Source of the DNA: an uncultured Rhodospirillaceae bacterium
GTDB lineage: Bacteria; Pseudomonadota; Alphaproteobacteria; Rhodospirillales; Casp-alpha2
Reading direction: 5' to 3'
DNA length: 64,000 bases
NCBI GenBank assembly: GCA_913030825.1
Contig: CAJWCU010000008.1
Span: 1-64,000 of the forward strand
Within the stretch, counting starts at the first letter, position 1; each line of letters begins with the position of its first letter. The translations under genes were made by a program, and so were the position numbers. This document shows positions 1 through 9,796 of the stretch, piece after piece. The notes beneath the pieces were generated by a model. It did no database searches and was not told the DNA's origin. It worked only from the letters and a program-made list of their open reading frames with translations.

Positions 1-489
1 GGCGGCCTGCCCCGCGTCTGCGGCGTCGTCACCGTCTCGCCGCTGCTGCGCGAACTGATCCGCGCCGCCGTGGACCTGCCCGCCGAATACGACACCGAGG
101 GCCCGGACGGGCGCTTGATGACCGTGATCCTGGATCAACTGCGGGTGCTCGACCAGGCCGCCCTGCACCTGCCCTGGCCCGAGGACGCCCGCCTGACCCG
201 GATCGCCGAGGCCCTGATCGACGATCCGGCGATGAACGCCGGGCTCGATGACTGGGCGAGAACGGCGGGCGCCAGTGCCCGCACCCTGGCCCGCCTGTTC
301 GTCAAGGAAACGGGCATGACCTTCGGTGCCTGGCGGCAGCAGGCGCGCCTGCTGAAGGCCCTCGAACTCCTCGCCGCCGGCCAATCGGTGACGGCGACCG
401 CCCTCGACCTCGGCTACGACAGCCCGTCGGCCTTTATCGCCATGTTCAAGAAGGTGCTGGGCGTCAGCCCGGGCAAGTACTTCGTTTGA
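1..489 (+). CDS. AraC-family transcriptional regulator, C-terminal part (5' end outside window)
   Basis: Frame 1 is open from base 1; C-terminal double HTH of AraC type (ASARTLARLFVKETGMTFGAWRQQARLLKALELLAAGQSVTATALDLGYDSPSAFIAMFKKVLGVSPGKY). Confidence 0.9.
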   Translation, partial: GGLPRVCGVVTVSPLLRELIRAAVDLPAEYDTEGPDGRLMTVILDQLRVLDQAALHLPWPEDARLTRIAEALIDDPAMNAGLDDWARTAGASARTLARLFVKETGMTFGAWRQQARLLKALELLAAGQSVTATALDLGYDSPSAFIAMFKKVLGVSPGKYFV

Positions 490-492
490 TCC

Positions 493-1251
493 CTACCCCA
501 GCATCCCGCTCAGCCCATCCCAGGTCAGCTTGATTCCGGTCAGGAACAGGAAGAAGTAGCAGACGCCGAAGAAAATGCCGTCGGACAGGCGTTCCTGGCC
601 CCAAAGGCCGATGCGCATGCCGATGGGCACCAGGGGGACCAGGACCAGGGCGGTCCAGAGGACGTCCGGCGTGAACTGACCCAATTCCCAATAGGCCGGG
701 AACTTCATGATGTTCACGGCCCAGAAGAACACGGCGAAGGTGCCGACGTAGGCGCGCTTCGTCAGGCCGCGCGGCAGCAGGTAGACCTGCACCGGGGGCG
801 AGCCCGCATGGGCGAAGAAGCTGGTGAACCCGCCGAGCGTGCCCCAGATCAGCCCCGGCCAGGTCGCCGGGCGGGCACCATCGGCCTTAGGCCGGAACGG
901 CAACCAGTGATCCAGCGTGAACAGAATGGCGATCAGTCCGACCATCAGGCGGGTGCCGTCTTCGGTCATGAACTGAAATCCGAACCAGCCGACCAGCGTC
1001 CCCACCGCCCCGCCCGGCAGCAGCAATTTCAAATCGGCGCGTGAGAAATCGTTGCGGTAGACCCAGATGTTGATGAAGTCGATGGACATCAGCACCGGCA
1101 GCATGATCGCCGCCGCCATGGGCACCGGAATGATCAACGCCATCAGCGGCACGGCGACCAGGGCCAGGCCAGAGCCGAAGCCGCCTTTGGAGATGCCCGC
1201 GATGAGCACCGCCGGGATGGCGGCGGCGTAGAACAGAGGGTCTGTGATCAT
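493..1251 (-). CDS. Sulfite exporter TauE/SafE family membrane protein
   Basis: 252-aa multi-TM protein with AGISKGGFGSGLALVAVPLMAL and FTSFFAHAGSPPVQVYLLP motifs typical of TauE/SafE. Confidence 0.88.
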   Translation of the reverse strand: MITDPLFYAAAIPAVLIAGISKGGFGSGLALVAVPLMALIIPVPMAAAIMLPVLMSIDFINIWVYRNDFSRADLKLLLPGGAVGTLVGWFGFQFMTEDGTRLMVGLIAILFTLDHWLPFRPKADGARPATWPGLIWGTLGGFTSFFAHAGSPPVQVYLLPRGLTKRAYVGTFAVFFWAVNIMKFPAYWELGQFTPDVLWTALVLVPLVPIGMRIGLWGQERLSDGIFFGVCYFFLFLTGIKLTWDGLSGMLG

Positions 1252-1252
1252 G

Positions 1253-2821
1253 TCAGGGGGGCGGTCCGTCTGATGAAGGGGTGGTGGGCGGCGCCGGAGG
1301 ATCGGTGGGCGTCCCGTCTTGCTTGTCCCGGCGACGCCGCCGTCGGGTATGGCGGAACAGCATCTCCACCGGATAGGTCGCGGCGGCGCGCAGACCGGCG
1401 ACGGAGGTCAGGTTACGCATGCCCTGGCGCGCCGTCGCCATCAATTCTTCCAATACGATATCTTCCTCGACCTCGCCGACCTCGCGAACCTGGCGCAGGC
1501 GGTTTAGCGACAGCAAGCCCAGGAGTGCGGCCAGCCCGAAGAAGAAATCCCAATGGCGCAGGTTGATCGCCTGGAACAGGTGGCGGGTCTCCGGCTCGGT
1601 CCAGCGCAGGATGAGGGTCAGTTCCCGGTCGGCGAACCAGTCGGCGAACAACCCGCCGAAGATGGGGGCCACACCCGCGCAGACGGCGGTGACCAGGGAG
1701 GCGACGGAAAGGTAACTGGCCGCCGCCCCGCGCGGCGCCAGTTTGAGCCCGATGTTGCCCGACGCCAGGGTCACCCCGGCGGTCGAGATACCCGTCAGAA
1801 TATGGATGACGACCAGAAGCGGCGTGGTCATCGCATGCTTTTCCGGCAGGGTCGTGAAGGTCCAAAGGAAGATCGACAGCACGAACAACGGTGCCGCGAC
1901 GGTCAGCACCCCCTTGTTCGACATCTTGTCGGCGATCCGCCCCCAGGTCTTGAGCACGGCGATGTTGGCGGCCTGGCTGACGATCAGCAGAACCGTCACC
2001 ATGGTGACGCTGAGCCCCAGGCGCTTGTAGAGGTAGACCGTGAAGAAGGGGGCCGCCAGGTTGATCGCGAAATTCCAGGTCCCCAGGAAGATCACCAGAT
2101 TCCGGAAGTTGCCGTCCTTCAACGGCTGGGCCAGGCGTTCGATCAGGGGCAGATGCCGTTCGGCGGGCGGCATGGCGGGTTCGGGCATCCGCATCACGCA
2201 ATAAGTTCCCGCCGCGCCGCAGACGAAGGCGAGCACCAGCAGGATCGCGTAGCCGTGGGCTTCCTGCCCCGGCATCCAGATTTTCCATTCGTCGACGAAC
2301 AGACCGGCGCCCAGGCTGACGGCCATGCCCATGGCGGTCATCCAGATCAGGCGTTGGGCGAAGACTTGACCCATGCGGCCTTCGGGCACCAGGTCACGGA
2401 CCCAGGAATTCCACGCACAGCCGACGAAGGCGCCGAACGCGTAACGCAAGGTCAAGGCGCCCAGCAGCACCGCCAGCCCCAGTTCCTTCGACGGCAACAA
2501 CACCGCCGCCGCCATGACCAGCAGCATCGGCCGGCTGACCGCCGCGAACAGCACGGCGAGCAACCGCCGGCGGCGTACCTTCTCGACGACCTGCACGGCG
2601 GGCAGCAGGGTGAGTTGCGCCAGGTTCGGCAAGGCCGCCAACAACCCGATCGCCAAATTCGACGCGTCGAAATAAAGCGCGTAGGCGACCAGAATGGGCC
2701 CCAGCGCCAAGGTCTCCATGGAATGGGAACACACCCCGTCGCGCAGCATCCACCGAAGGCCGCTTTCGACCTCCGCGTCGCTTAACTTTTCGCTGGGCGC
2801 CAGGCGCTGGAAAAGGGACAT
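1253..2821 (-). CDS. MFS transporter
   Basis: 522-aa polytopic protein with about 12 hydrophobic segments and an MFS-like layout; Pro/Arg-rich cytosolic C-terminus. Confidence 0.8.
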   Translation of the reverse strand: MSLFQRLAPSEKLSDAEVESGLRWMLRDGVCSHSMETLALGPILVAYALYFDASNLAIGLLAALPNLAQLTLLPAVQVVEKVRRRRLLAVLFAAVSRPMLLVMAAAVLLPSKELGLAVLLGALTLRYAFGAFVGCAWNSWVRDLVPEGRMGQVFAQRLIWMTAMGMAVSLGAGLFVDEWKIWMPGQEAHGYAILLVLAFVCGAAGTYCVMRMPEPAMPPAERHLPLIERLAQPLKDGNFRNLVIFLGTWNFAINLAAPFFTVYLYKRLGLSVTMVTVLLIVSQAANIAVLKTWGRIADKMSNKGVLTVAAPLFVLSIFLWTFTTLPEKHAMTTPLLVVIHILTGISTAGVTLASGNIGLKLAPRGAAASYLSVASLVTAVCAGVAPIFGGLFADWFADRELTLILRWTEPETRHLFQAINLRHWDFFFGLAALLGLLSLNRLRQVREVGEVEEDIVLEELMATARQGMRNLTSVAGLRAAATYPVEMLFRHTRRRRRRDKQDGTPTDPPAPPTTPSSDGPPP

Positions 2822-2834
2822 GACGGCGGCCCGA

Positions 2835-3185
2835 TCAGCCCCCGGCCTTCAGCGCGGCCTTCTGCGGATCGCGGAACCCGACGATCACGTCGTCGCCTTT
2901 CAGGAATACCGGGCGCTTGATCAGGGTCGGATGTTCGGCCAGCAGGGCCTTCGCCTTGGCCGCGTCGATGCCGTCCTTGGACGCGTCGTCGAGACCACGC
3001 CACGTGGTCGAGGATTTATTGACCAGGGTCTCCCACCCCGCAGCGTCGATCCAGTGCGCCAGTTCATCGACCGGCACGCCATCCGCGCGTACGTCCTTCG
3101 ACTCATAGGCGATGCCCTCGGCCTCCAGCCACTTCAGCGCCTTCTTGCAGGTGTCGCAGGTCTTCAATCCCCAGACGGTCAGCAT
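2835..3185 (-). CDS. ArsC/Spx-family (thioredoxin-fold) protein
   Basis: 116 aa, N-terminal MLTVWGLKTCDTCKKALKWLEAEGI (CxxC) and KRPVFLKGDDVIVGF, as in the ArsC/Spx/YffB family. Confidence 0.85.
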   Translation of the reverse strand: MLTVWGLKTCDTCKKALKWLEAEGIAYESKDVRADGVPVDELAHWIDAAGWETLVNKSSTTWRGLDDASKDGIDAAKAKALLAEHPTLIKRPVFLKGDDVIVGFRDPQKAALKAGG

Positions 3186-3299
3186 GATCCTCGCCTTCTC
3201 CTCCTTGGCTCATTCTTGCTTGGCCGTTTACGATAGGGTCTAGAGCCCCTATATGTCACCGGCATTGATTTCTGCCAACCGAACGGACGAGACCCGAAC

Positions 3300-4088
3300 A
3301 TGCTGGCCCTGATCTCCCCCGCGAAAAAGCTGGACTTCGAAACCGAACCGACGCTGGACAACCATTCCCAGCCCGACTTCCTGCCCCAGTCGAAGAAGCT
3401 GGTCTCCGCCGCGCGCAAGCTGTCGCGCCAGGACCTGCGCAACCTGATGGGAATCAGCGAACAGCTGGCCGACCAGAACTTTCAGCGCTTCAAGGATTTC
3501 AAGCCGCCCTTCGACCTGACCAACGCCAAGCAGGCGGCGATGGTCTTCAACGGCGACACTTACGTCGGGCTGAAAGCGCGCGAGATGTCGAAGGCCGATC
3601 TGGAATACGCGCAGGATCACTTACGGATTCTCTCCGGGCTTTACGGCGTGCTTCGCCCCTTGGACCTGATCCAGCCCTACCGTTTGGAAATGGGCCTGAA
3701 ATTCAAGAACCCGGGCGGTGAAAACCTCTACGAATTCTGGGACTGCAAGCTGGCCAAGGCGGTCGACGACGCAGTCGCGGGCCACAAGGACCCGACCGTG
3801 GTCAACCTCGCCTCCAACGAATATTTCAAGGCGATCGACACCAAGTCCCTGAAGGCGCCGGTCGTCACGCCTGTCTTCAAGGAAATCAACCAGGGCCAGG
3901 CCCGGGTGCTCGGCATGTTCGCCAAGCAGGCGCGCGGCATGATGGCCCGCTACATGATCACCAACCGCGTCGAAACCGCCGATGGTCTTAAAAGTTTCAC
4001 AGAAGGCGGGTATCGCTTCCAGCCGGAGCAGAGCGACGACAAGACGTGGGTGTTCACCCGCAAGCAGCCGCCGAAAGTATCCAAGTAA
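3300..4088 (+). CDS. yaaA: Peroxide stress protein YaaA (DUF328)
   Basis: MLALISPAKKLDFETEP...SGLYGVLRPLDLIQPYRLEMG...NLASNEYFKAI, a characteristic YaaA signature. Confidence 0.95.
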   Translation: MLALISPAKKLDFETEPTLDNHSQPDFLPQSKKLVSAARKLSRQDLRNLMGISEQLADQNFQRFKDFKPPFDLTNAKQAAMVFNGDTYVGLKAREMSKADLEYAQDHLRILSGLYGVLRPLDLIQPYRLEMGLKFKNPGGENLYEFWDCKLAKAVDDAVAGHKDPTVVNLASNEYFKAIDTKSLKAPVVTPVFKEINQGQARVLGMFAKQARGMMARYMITNRVETADGLKSFTEGGYRFQPEQSDDKTWVFTRKQPPKVSK

Positions 4089-4144
4089 GGGATCCGCGAT
4101 TTTCGTGGCGCGGCCCAGGGTGGCGGCGTAACATTTCGGTCCCT

Positions 4145-4238
4145 CCGGGCATTCGGCAGACGCCCGGCACCATCAGGCGGGTCTCCCGTCCAAGCTCTGC
4201 CCTGACGTAGGCCCGACCCGGCGCCAATCGGTACCGGG
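4145..4238 (+). other. Candidate structured leader upstream of chrA (three predicted hairpins)
   Basis: CCGGGC(4145-4150)/GCCCGG(4162-4167); GGCGGG(4176-4181)/CCCGTC(4185-4190, one G-U); CCCGG(4217-4221)/CCGGG(4234-4238). Confidence 0.3.
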
Positions 4239-4263
4239 CCGCCGCTCGACGAAAGGGTTTGTC

Positions 4264-5592
4264 ATGGACGCAGATACCGCCGGCACGGTCGCCGATCCCG
4301 AAAACACCGCCGCACCCAAGGTCTCGTTCGCCGAGGCCGCGCGCTATTGGCTGCACCTGGGCTTCATTTCCTTCGGCGGCCCGGCCGGTCAGATTTCCAT
4401 CATGCAGACGGACTGCGTCGACAAGAAAGGCTGGATCGACCAGCAGGCGTTTCTGCGCGGCCTCAACTATTCCATGCTGCTGCCGGGGCCGGAGGCGCAG
4501 CAACTGGCGGCCTATATCGGCTGGCGCCTGCACGGCATCAAAGGGGCGGTGACTGCCGGCACCCTGTTTTTCCTGCCGGGCGCATTGGTCATGATGGCGC
4601 TGGCCTGGATCGCGGCGGCGCATGGCGACAACACCTGGGTCGTCAAGATCTTCAGCGGCATCAAGCCCGCCGTCATCGGCATCATCGTCTTCGCCGTCTG
4701 GCGGATCGGCAAGAAGACCTGCAATTCCCTGCCCGGCGTGGCCTTGGCGGCGGCGGCCTTCGCGGCGCTGCATTTCGGCCATGTGCCCTTTCCGCTGATC
4801 ATCCTGGCGGCGGGCGTCCTGGGCGCGATGATCCCGGCACTCGGCAAGGTCGGCGGCGGCCACGGCGATGCGTCGGGCGCGGAAGACCCCGCCCATATGA
4901 AACGCCCTGCGGGCAATCCCTGGATTCGCCTGGCGCGCCTGACGGCGGTGTTCCTAATTGCGCTCGCCTTGCCGGTGGCCGCGCTGGTCGCGATTGCCGG
5001 CCCGGCGCCGTTCCTGGCGCTGGCGCAATTGTTCACCACCGCCGCGCTGGTCACCTTCGGCGGCGCCTACGCGGTGCTGCCCTACATCACCGACGCGGCG
5101 GTCAATACCCACGGCTGGATCGCGCCGGGCGACATGCTGAACGGCCTGGCCCTGGCCGAAACGACGCCGGGGCCGCTGGTCCTGGTCAACACCTACGTCG
5201 GCTTCTTCGCCGGTTGGAACGCGGCCGAGGCCGCCGGTCTGCCGCAGATCGCGGCGGGGCTGCTGGCGGCGGGGCTCGTGACCTATGTGACCTTCCTGCC
5301 GTCGTTCCTGTTCATCATCGCGGGTGCGCCCTATGTCGACGCCCTGCAGAAAAACGAACACGCCCGCCGGGCCTTATCCGGGATCACCACAGCGGTGGTC
5401 GGCGTGATCTTCAATCTGGCGGTTTTCCTGGGCGAAGCCGTGTTGATCACGGGCGAACCGGGAACCCTTGGGGTCGATTGGGCCGCCGCCGCGGTCGCTT
5501 TGGGCGCCCTGGCCTTGCTTCTGACGGGACGAGTGCCGATCCCCGCCCTGGTCGGCATCGGCGCGGCCCTGGGGGCGATCGGTCTCGTCTAA
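4264..5592 (+). CDS. chrA: Chromate transporter (bidomain ChrA)
   Basis: 442 aa with two homologous halves; YWLHLGFISFGGPAGQISIMQ...GLNYSMLLPGPEAQQLAAYIGW and LVTFGGAYAVLPYI...TPGPLVLVNTYVGF. Confidence 0.93.
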   Translation: MDADTAGTVADPENTAAPKVSFAEAARYWLHLGFISFGGPAGQISIMQTDCVDKKGWIDQQAFLRGLNYSMLLPGPEAQQLAAYIGWRLHGIKGAVTAGTLFFLPGALVMMALAWIAAAHGDNTWVVKIFSGIKPAVIGIIVFAVWRIGKKTCNSLPGVALAAAAFAALHFGHVPFPLIILAAGVLGAMIPALGKVGGGHGDASGAEDPAHMKRPAGNPWIRLARLTAVFLIALALPVAALVAIAGPAPFLALAQLFTTAALVTFGGAYAVLPYITDAAVNTHGWIAPGDMLNGLALAETTPGPLVLVNTYVGFFAGWNAAEAAGLPQIAAGLLAAGLVTYVTFLPSFLFIIAGAPYVDALQKNEHARRALSGITTAVVGVIFNLAVFLGEAVLITGEPGTLGVDWAAAAVALGALALLLTGRVPIPALVGIGAALGAIGLV

Positions 5593-5672
5593 GCGTTGCC
5601 CGACGGCGCCGGGCGCGTTATCAACGCTCAAGCCCTTTCGGGACACGACCGCCCCAGTACAGGAGACCGCCC

Positions 5673-6797
5673 ATGCGGCAACCGGCCCCCGCACGCATCG
5701 GCGACGCCGCCGAGGACGTGGATACTCCCGCCCTTTTGATCGACCTGGATGCGTTCGAGCGCAACCTGGACAAGATGGCCGCCTTCGCCAAGGACGCGGG
5801 CGTGCGCCTGCGGCCGCATTCCAAAACCCATAAATCGGCCCATATCGCGCGCCTGCAAATGGAACGCGGCGCTGTCGGCGTGTGCTGCCAGAAGGTTTCG
5901 GAAGCCGAAGCCCTGGTGCAATCGGGCATCAACGACGTGCTGATTTCCAACGAGGTCGTGGGGCGGCACAAGCTGAACCGTCTGTCGGCCCTTGCCCGCC
6001 ATGCCAAAGTCGCCGTTTGCGCCGACGATGCGGACAACGTCATCGATCTGAACGCCGCCGCGGGCCAGGTCGGCGTGACCCTGGACGTTCTGGTCGAGAT
6101 CGACGTCGGCGCGGGCCGTTGCGGCATCGCGCCCGGCGCCCCCGCCGTGGAATTGGCCAAGTTGATCGATGGGTCGCGCAATCTGCGTTTCTCGGGCCTC
6201 CAGGCCTATCAGGGGTCGGCCCAGCACATCCGCGATTTCGCCGAACGCAAGATGGCGATCAACGCGGCCCAGGTTCTGACCAAACAGACCCTCGAACTAT
6301 TGGCCGAGGCCGGGCTCGACTGCGAGACCATCGGCGGCGCCGGTACGGGGACCTACGAATTTCATATCGGGTCCAAGGTGTGGAACGAATTACAGTGCGG
6401 CTCCTACGTCTTCATGGATACGGACTACGGCAAAAACCGCATGGCAGACGGCTCGATGTTCACGGAGTTCGAAAACGCACTCTTCGTCCTGGCGACGGTG
6501 ATGTCGAAAACGACGGACGACTTCTGCGTCGTCGATGCGGGCCACAAGGCGCTGGGCAACGACCAGGGCTTCCCCCGTGTCCTTGACCTGGACGAGGTCG
6601 CCTATTCCCATCCGTCCGACGAACACGGCCGCCTGGATCTGAGCGAGACCAAGCAGGCGTTGAAACTGGGCGATAAGGTCAAGCTGATCCCCGGCCACTG
6701 CGATCCGACGGTGAACCTCTATGACTGGTACGTCGGCGTGCGCAACGGGCGGGTCGAAGCGCTCTGGCAGGTCACGGCGCGGGGCGCGCTGACGTAA
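5673..6797 (+). CDS. DSD1-family PLP-dependent enzyme (D-threonine aldolase / D-serine dehydratase-like)
   Basis: ATG at 5673; DVDTPALLIDLDAFERNLDKMAAFAKDAGVRLRPHSKTHKSAHIARLQ (Ala racemase N-terminal fold) and C-terminal PGHCDPTVNLYDWYVGVRNGRVEALW. Confidence 0.88.
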   Translation: MRQPAPARIGDAAEDVDTPALLIDLDAFERNLDKMAAFAKDAGVRLRPHSKTHKSAHIARLQMERGAVGVCCQKVSEAEALVQSGINDVLISNEVVGRHKLNRLSALARHAKVAVCADDADNVIDLNAAAGQVGVTLDVLVEIDVGAGRCGIAPGAPAVELAKLIDGSRNLRFSGLQAYQGSAQHIRDFAERKMAINAAQVLTKQTLELLAEAGLDCETIGGAGTGTYEFHIGSKVWNELQCGSYVFMDTDYGKNRMADGSMFTEFENALFVLATVMSKTTDDFCVVDAGHKALGNDQGFPRVLDLDEVAYSHPSDEHGRLDLSETKQALKLGDKVKLIPGHCDPTVNLYDWYVGVRNGRVEALWQVTARGALT

Positions 6798-6993
6798 ACG
6801 CACCTTCAACGGGTGTGACCTGCGTCATGGTACCGACGCCTGCCGCCGGTATGGTTCTACGCAACGACCGCGTTAAATCTTGGACCCCTCAGTCCCCTTG
6901 CGCCTAAGATGGCGCGGCCGTCCCGGCGGGGGCATGAACGCTGAGCACGGCGGGTACCGTTTTAAAGTTGGCTGGATCAAAGGAAGGGCCACC

Positions 6994-7794
6994 ATGAAAA
7001 AAATCGTCTATGTCCTGGGCGCGATTATCGTCCTTGTCGTCGCCGTCGCGATTTACGTCTTCGTCTTCGCGGGCGACCTGATCAAGACCGCCGTCGAGCG
7101 CGTCGGCAGCGACGCCACCCAGGCCGAAGTGACGCTGAGCAAGGTCGATCTGGACATGTTCCAGGGCACCGGCGGGATGCAGGGCCTGATCGTCGGCAAC
7201 CCCAAGGGTTTCAAATCGCCCAGCGCCTTCGAGTTGGGCTCGATCTCCATGCAGATCGACACGGACACGGTTGGCAAGAACCCGGTCGTCATCAAGTCGA
7301 TCGCCATCACCGGCCCGATCGTGACCTATGAAAAATCGGGCGGCACGTCGAACATCGACGCGATCAAGGCCAATGTCGACGCCTACGCCAAGCAGTTCGC
7401 GGGCTCCGGCGGTGAGGCCAAGACGGAAGAGAAATCGTCCGGCGACGAACAGAAACTGGTGATCGAAAAGCTGACGATCACCGGGGGCCAGGTGAAATTG
7501 AACGCCGGGATGCTGGGCGACAAGACGCTCGACGCGTCCCTGCCCGACCTGACCCTGACCGACATCGGTAAGGATTCGGGCGGCACCAGCCCCGCCGAGG
7601 TGGCCAAGGCCGTGATCGACAAGATCACCGCGGGCGTCATGTCGATCAATCCGGAAAAACTGATCGGCAATGCCGCCAAGATGATGGAAGACGCGACCAA
7701 GGGCGCCACCGACGCCATGAAGGGTGCCGGCGAAGGCGCCGGCAAGGCGATGGAAGGTGTCGGCGATAAGGTGAAGGGCCTGTTCGGAAAATAG
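6994..7794 (+). CDS. Conserved membrane-anchored protein with AsmA-like repeats, unknown function
   Basis: MKKIVYVLGAIIVLVVAVAIYVFVFAGDLIKTAVERVGS: one N-terminal TM followed by an AsmA/DUF748-like beta-rich region and a Gly/Ala/Lys helical tail. Confidence 0.7.
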   Translation: MKKIVYVLGAIIVLVVAVAIYVFVFAGDLIKTAVERVGSDATQAEVTLSKVDLDMFQGTGGMQGLIVGNPKGFKSPSAFELGSISMQIDTDTVGKNPVVIKSIAITGPIVTYEKSGGTSNIDAIKANVDAYAKQFAGSGGEAKTEEKSSGDEQKLVIEKLTITGGQVKLNAGMLGDKTLDASLPDLTLTDIGKDSGGTSPAEVAKAVIDKITAGVMSINPEKLIGNAAKMMEDATKGATDAMKGAGEGAGKAMEGVGDKVKGLFGK

Positions 7795-7817
7795 GTCTTT
7801 TTCCAATCACTTGCATG

Positions 7818-7848
7818 AAAGGCGGGGCTCTCGGGTCCCGCCTTTTTT
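7818..7848 (+). terminator. Rho-independent terminator
   Basis: AAAGGCGGG-gctctcgggt-CCCGCCTTTTTT, a strong GC stem plus T run directly after the CDS ending at 7794. Confidence 0.88.
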
Positions 7849-7927
7849 CATGGCCACTCCACCGGCGGCGACCCAATCGACCGAAAAAATCGATCAAAGG
7901 CAGTGAAATAATCCATCTTTGTTTTAA

Positions 7928-7956
7928 TTGCGAATAATTCGCATTTGCGCTATATT
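7928..7956 (+). promoter_or_regulatory. Candidate promoter (TTGCGA-17-TATATT) overlapped by 15-bp perfect palindrome TGCGAATAATTCGCA (7929-7943)
   Basis: Direct sequence reading; the 7-1-7 palindrome geometry is like a Fur box. Confidence 0.5.
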
Positions 7957-8035
7957 CTTCTCAACACAGGCCGAGAAAGAAGGCCGCCGGGCGAACCGGA
8001 AAACGGGCCGCCCATCTGATGAAAGGAATATCGCC

Positions 8036-8287
8036 ATGCCGCGCAAATTGATCAAAACCGGGACCTACTCCATCATGCACCTGGTGGTCGCCGTGGCCGT
8101 GGCATACGCCCTGACCCGCGACTGGCACATCGCCCTGGGGGTCGGCATTATCGAACCCATGGTCCAGACCGTCGCCTACACGATCCACGAAGCAATCTGG
8201 GGCAAGGTCCAGGACGCCGACGACAAGCGGGACGGCCAATCGGCCGCCCCCGCCGCGCCCGCCGGTGTCACCCCGGCGGCGGCATAA
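8036..8287 (+). CDS. DUF2061 small membrane protein
   Basis: ATG at 8036 after AAAGGA; MPRKLIKTGTYSIMHLVVAVAVAYALTRDWHIALGVGIIEPMVQTVAYTIHEAIW resembles DUF2061. Confidence 0.8.
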   Translation: MPRKLIKTGTYSIMHLVVAVAVAYALTRDWHIALGVGIIEPMVQTVAYTIHEAIWGKVQDADDKRDGQSAAPAAPAGVTPAAA

Positions 8288-8302
8288 GCCTCGACCGCCG
8301 AC

Positions 8303-9796
8303 CTATACGGCGGCGCGTTCCGCCCGCCGTCCGGGCCGGGCCCCGGTCCAGGCCAGTTCAAACCAAACCAACTCCCCGTTCACGTAGACCCGCTCGATCC
8401 CGCCCGCCGGGGTTTCGGGAGCCTCGAAGGTCGCGCGGTCGATAACCGTCTTGGGATCGAAGACCACCAGATCGGCGAAGGCGCCTTGGCGGATTTCGCC
8501 GCGGTCCTTGATGCCAAACACACTGGCCGGTTTGCCGGACATGCGGTGCACGGCCTCTTCCAGGCTGAACACCCCATGGTCGCGGCAGTAATGGCCGAGC
8601 ACGCGGGGGAAGGTTCCCCAAAGGCGCGGATGCGGCCGGCCTTCGTCGATGGGCAGGCCGTCCGACGCGATCATCGCGCCGGGGAAAGCCATGATCCGGC
8701 GGACTTCGTCTTCGTCCATGCGGAAGTACACCGCCCCCGCCGGGGACAGACGATCGATGGCCTCGTCGACGGAACATCCCCATTCGGCGACGATACTGTC
8801 GAATTCGCGGCCGACCATTTCCGGATGGGTCGCCGAGGAGGTCAGAACCGTCTTCTCCGAGGTCGACAGGAAGTCCTTCAACAGGATCGTCGAGGTCGCG
8901 GTATAGGGATAGACGTCGTAATCCAGCTTCATGCGCTGCTGCGCCGCCTTGATATGGGCGAGGCTGTCGTGGCTTTTGCCCCAGTTCTCGCGGCCGACGC
9001 ATTTGTGGTGCGAGATCACGGTCGCCGCCCCGGAACGGTCGGCGATCTCGATGGTCTCGTCCACCGACGGCACCAAGTCCGGGCCCTCGTTCCGCATATG
9101 GGTGGTGTAAAGCGCCCCGAAATCCTTCAGGCAGGCCGCCAGTTCGACGATCTCGTCGGTCGGCGCGTGGATTGCCGTCGGATAGGCCAACCCCGTCGAC
9201 AGGCCGACGGCGCCGTCCTTCAGGCTTTGCTCCAACACCTTCGCCATGGCGTCGATCTCGGCCTTCGTCGCGGGCCGCTCAAAGCCGTCCATGACGCCCG
9301 CGCGCAGGGTCGAATGACCGACCAGGCTGGCCACGTTGATGGCCGGCGGGCTTGCTTCCAGGGCTTCGTTGTAATCCGCCAGGGTCGGATACTTGTAATC
9401 GTCCCAGGTGCCAAGCAGCGCCATGGGGCCCGGCGGGTTGGCCTCGCCCGCACGGCTACCCGGCACGAAGGGCGCCAATGACACGCCGCAGTTGCCGGTC
9501 ACCACCGTGGTCACGCCCTGGCTGGATTTCGGTGCCACGGCGGGCTGCGTCAGGACCATGCGATCATCGTGGGTATGAACGTCGATAAAGCCGGGAGCGA
9601 CGGCCAACCCCGTCGCATCCACGCGCTCCTTGGCCTGGGCTTGGGACAGGTCACCGACGGCCGCGACACGGTCGGCGATGATGCCGACATCGGCGCGGCG
9701 ACGCGGGCCGCCTGTACCATCGATGACGTCGCCGCCGGCAATGATCATATCGAACGAATTGGGTATCTGAGTGGTATCGGGCATGGTCGCGGGCAT
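8303..9796 (-). CDS. N-acyl-D-amino-acid deacylase / amidohydrolase family protein
   Basis: 497 aa; IIAGGDVIDGTGGPRRRADVGI, GFIDVHTHDD, TVVTGNCGVSLAP, HHKCVGRENWG, MIASDGLP typical of D-aminoacylases. Confidence 0.9.
   Translation of the reverse strand: MPATMPDTTQIPNSFDMIIAGGDVIDGTGGPRRRADVGIIADRVAAVGDLSQAQAKERVDATGLAVAPGFIDVHTHDDRMVLTQPAVAPKSSQGVTTVVTGNCGVSLAPFVPGSRAGEANPPGPMALLGTWDDYKYPTLADYNEALEASPPAINVASLVGHSTLRAGVMDGFERPATKAEIDAMAKVLEQSLKDGAVGLSTGLAYPTAIHAPTDEIVELAACLKDFGALYTTHMRNEGPDLVPSVDETIEIADRSGAATVISHHKCVGRENWGKSHDSLAHIKAAQQRMKLDYDVYPYTATSTILLKDFLSTSEKTVLTSSATHPEMVGREFDSIVAEWGCSVDEAIDRLSPAGAVYFRMDEDEVRRIMAFPGAMIASDGLPIDEGRPHPRLWGTFPRVLGHYCRDHGVFSLEEAVHRMSGKPASVFGIKDRGEIRQGAFADLVVFDPKTVIDRATFEAPETPAGGIERVYVNGELVWFELAWTGARPGRRAERAAV

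Noticed and set aside
4347-5672. Upstream two-thirds of the 816-aa ORF at 4347-6797 as a giant fusion protein
   Set aside because: It overlaps chrA in another frame and is Arg/Gly/Pro-rich read-through typical of high-GC DNA; the real gene starts at the ATG at 5673.
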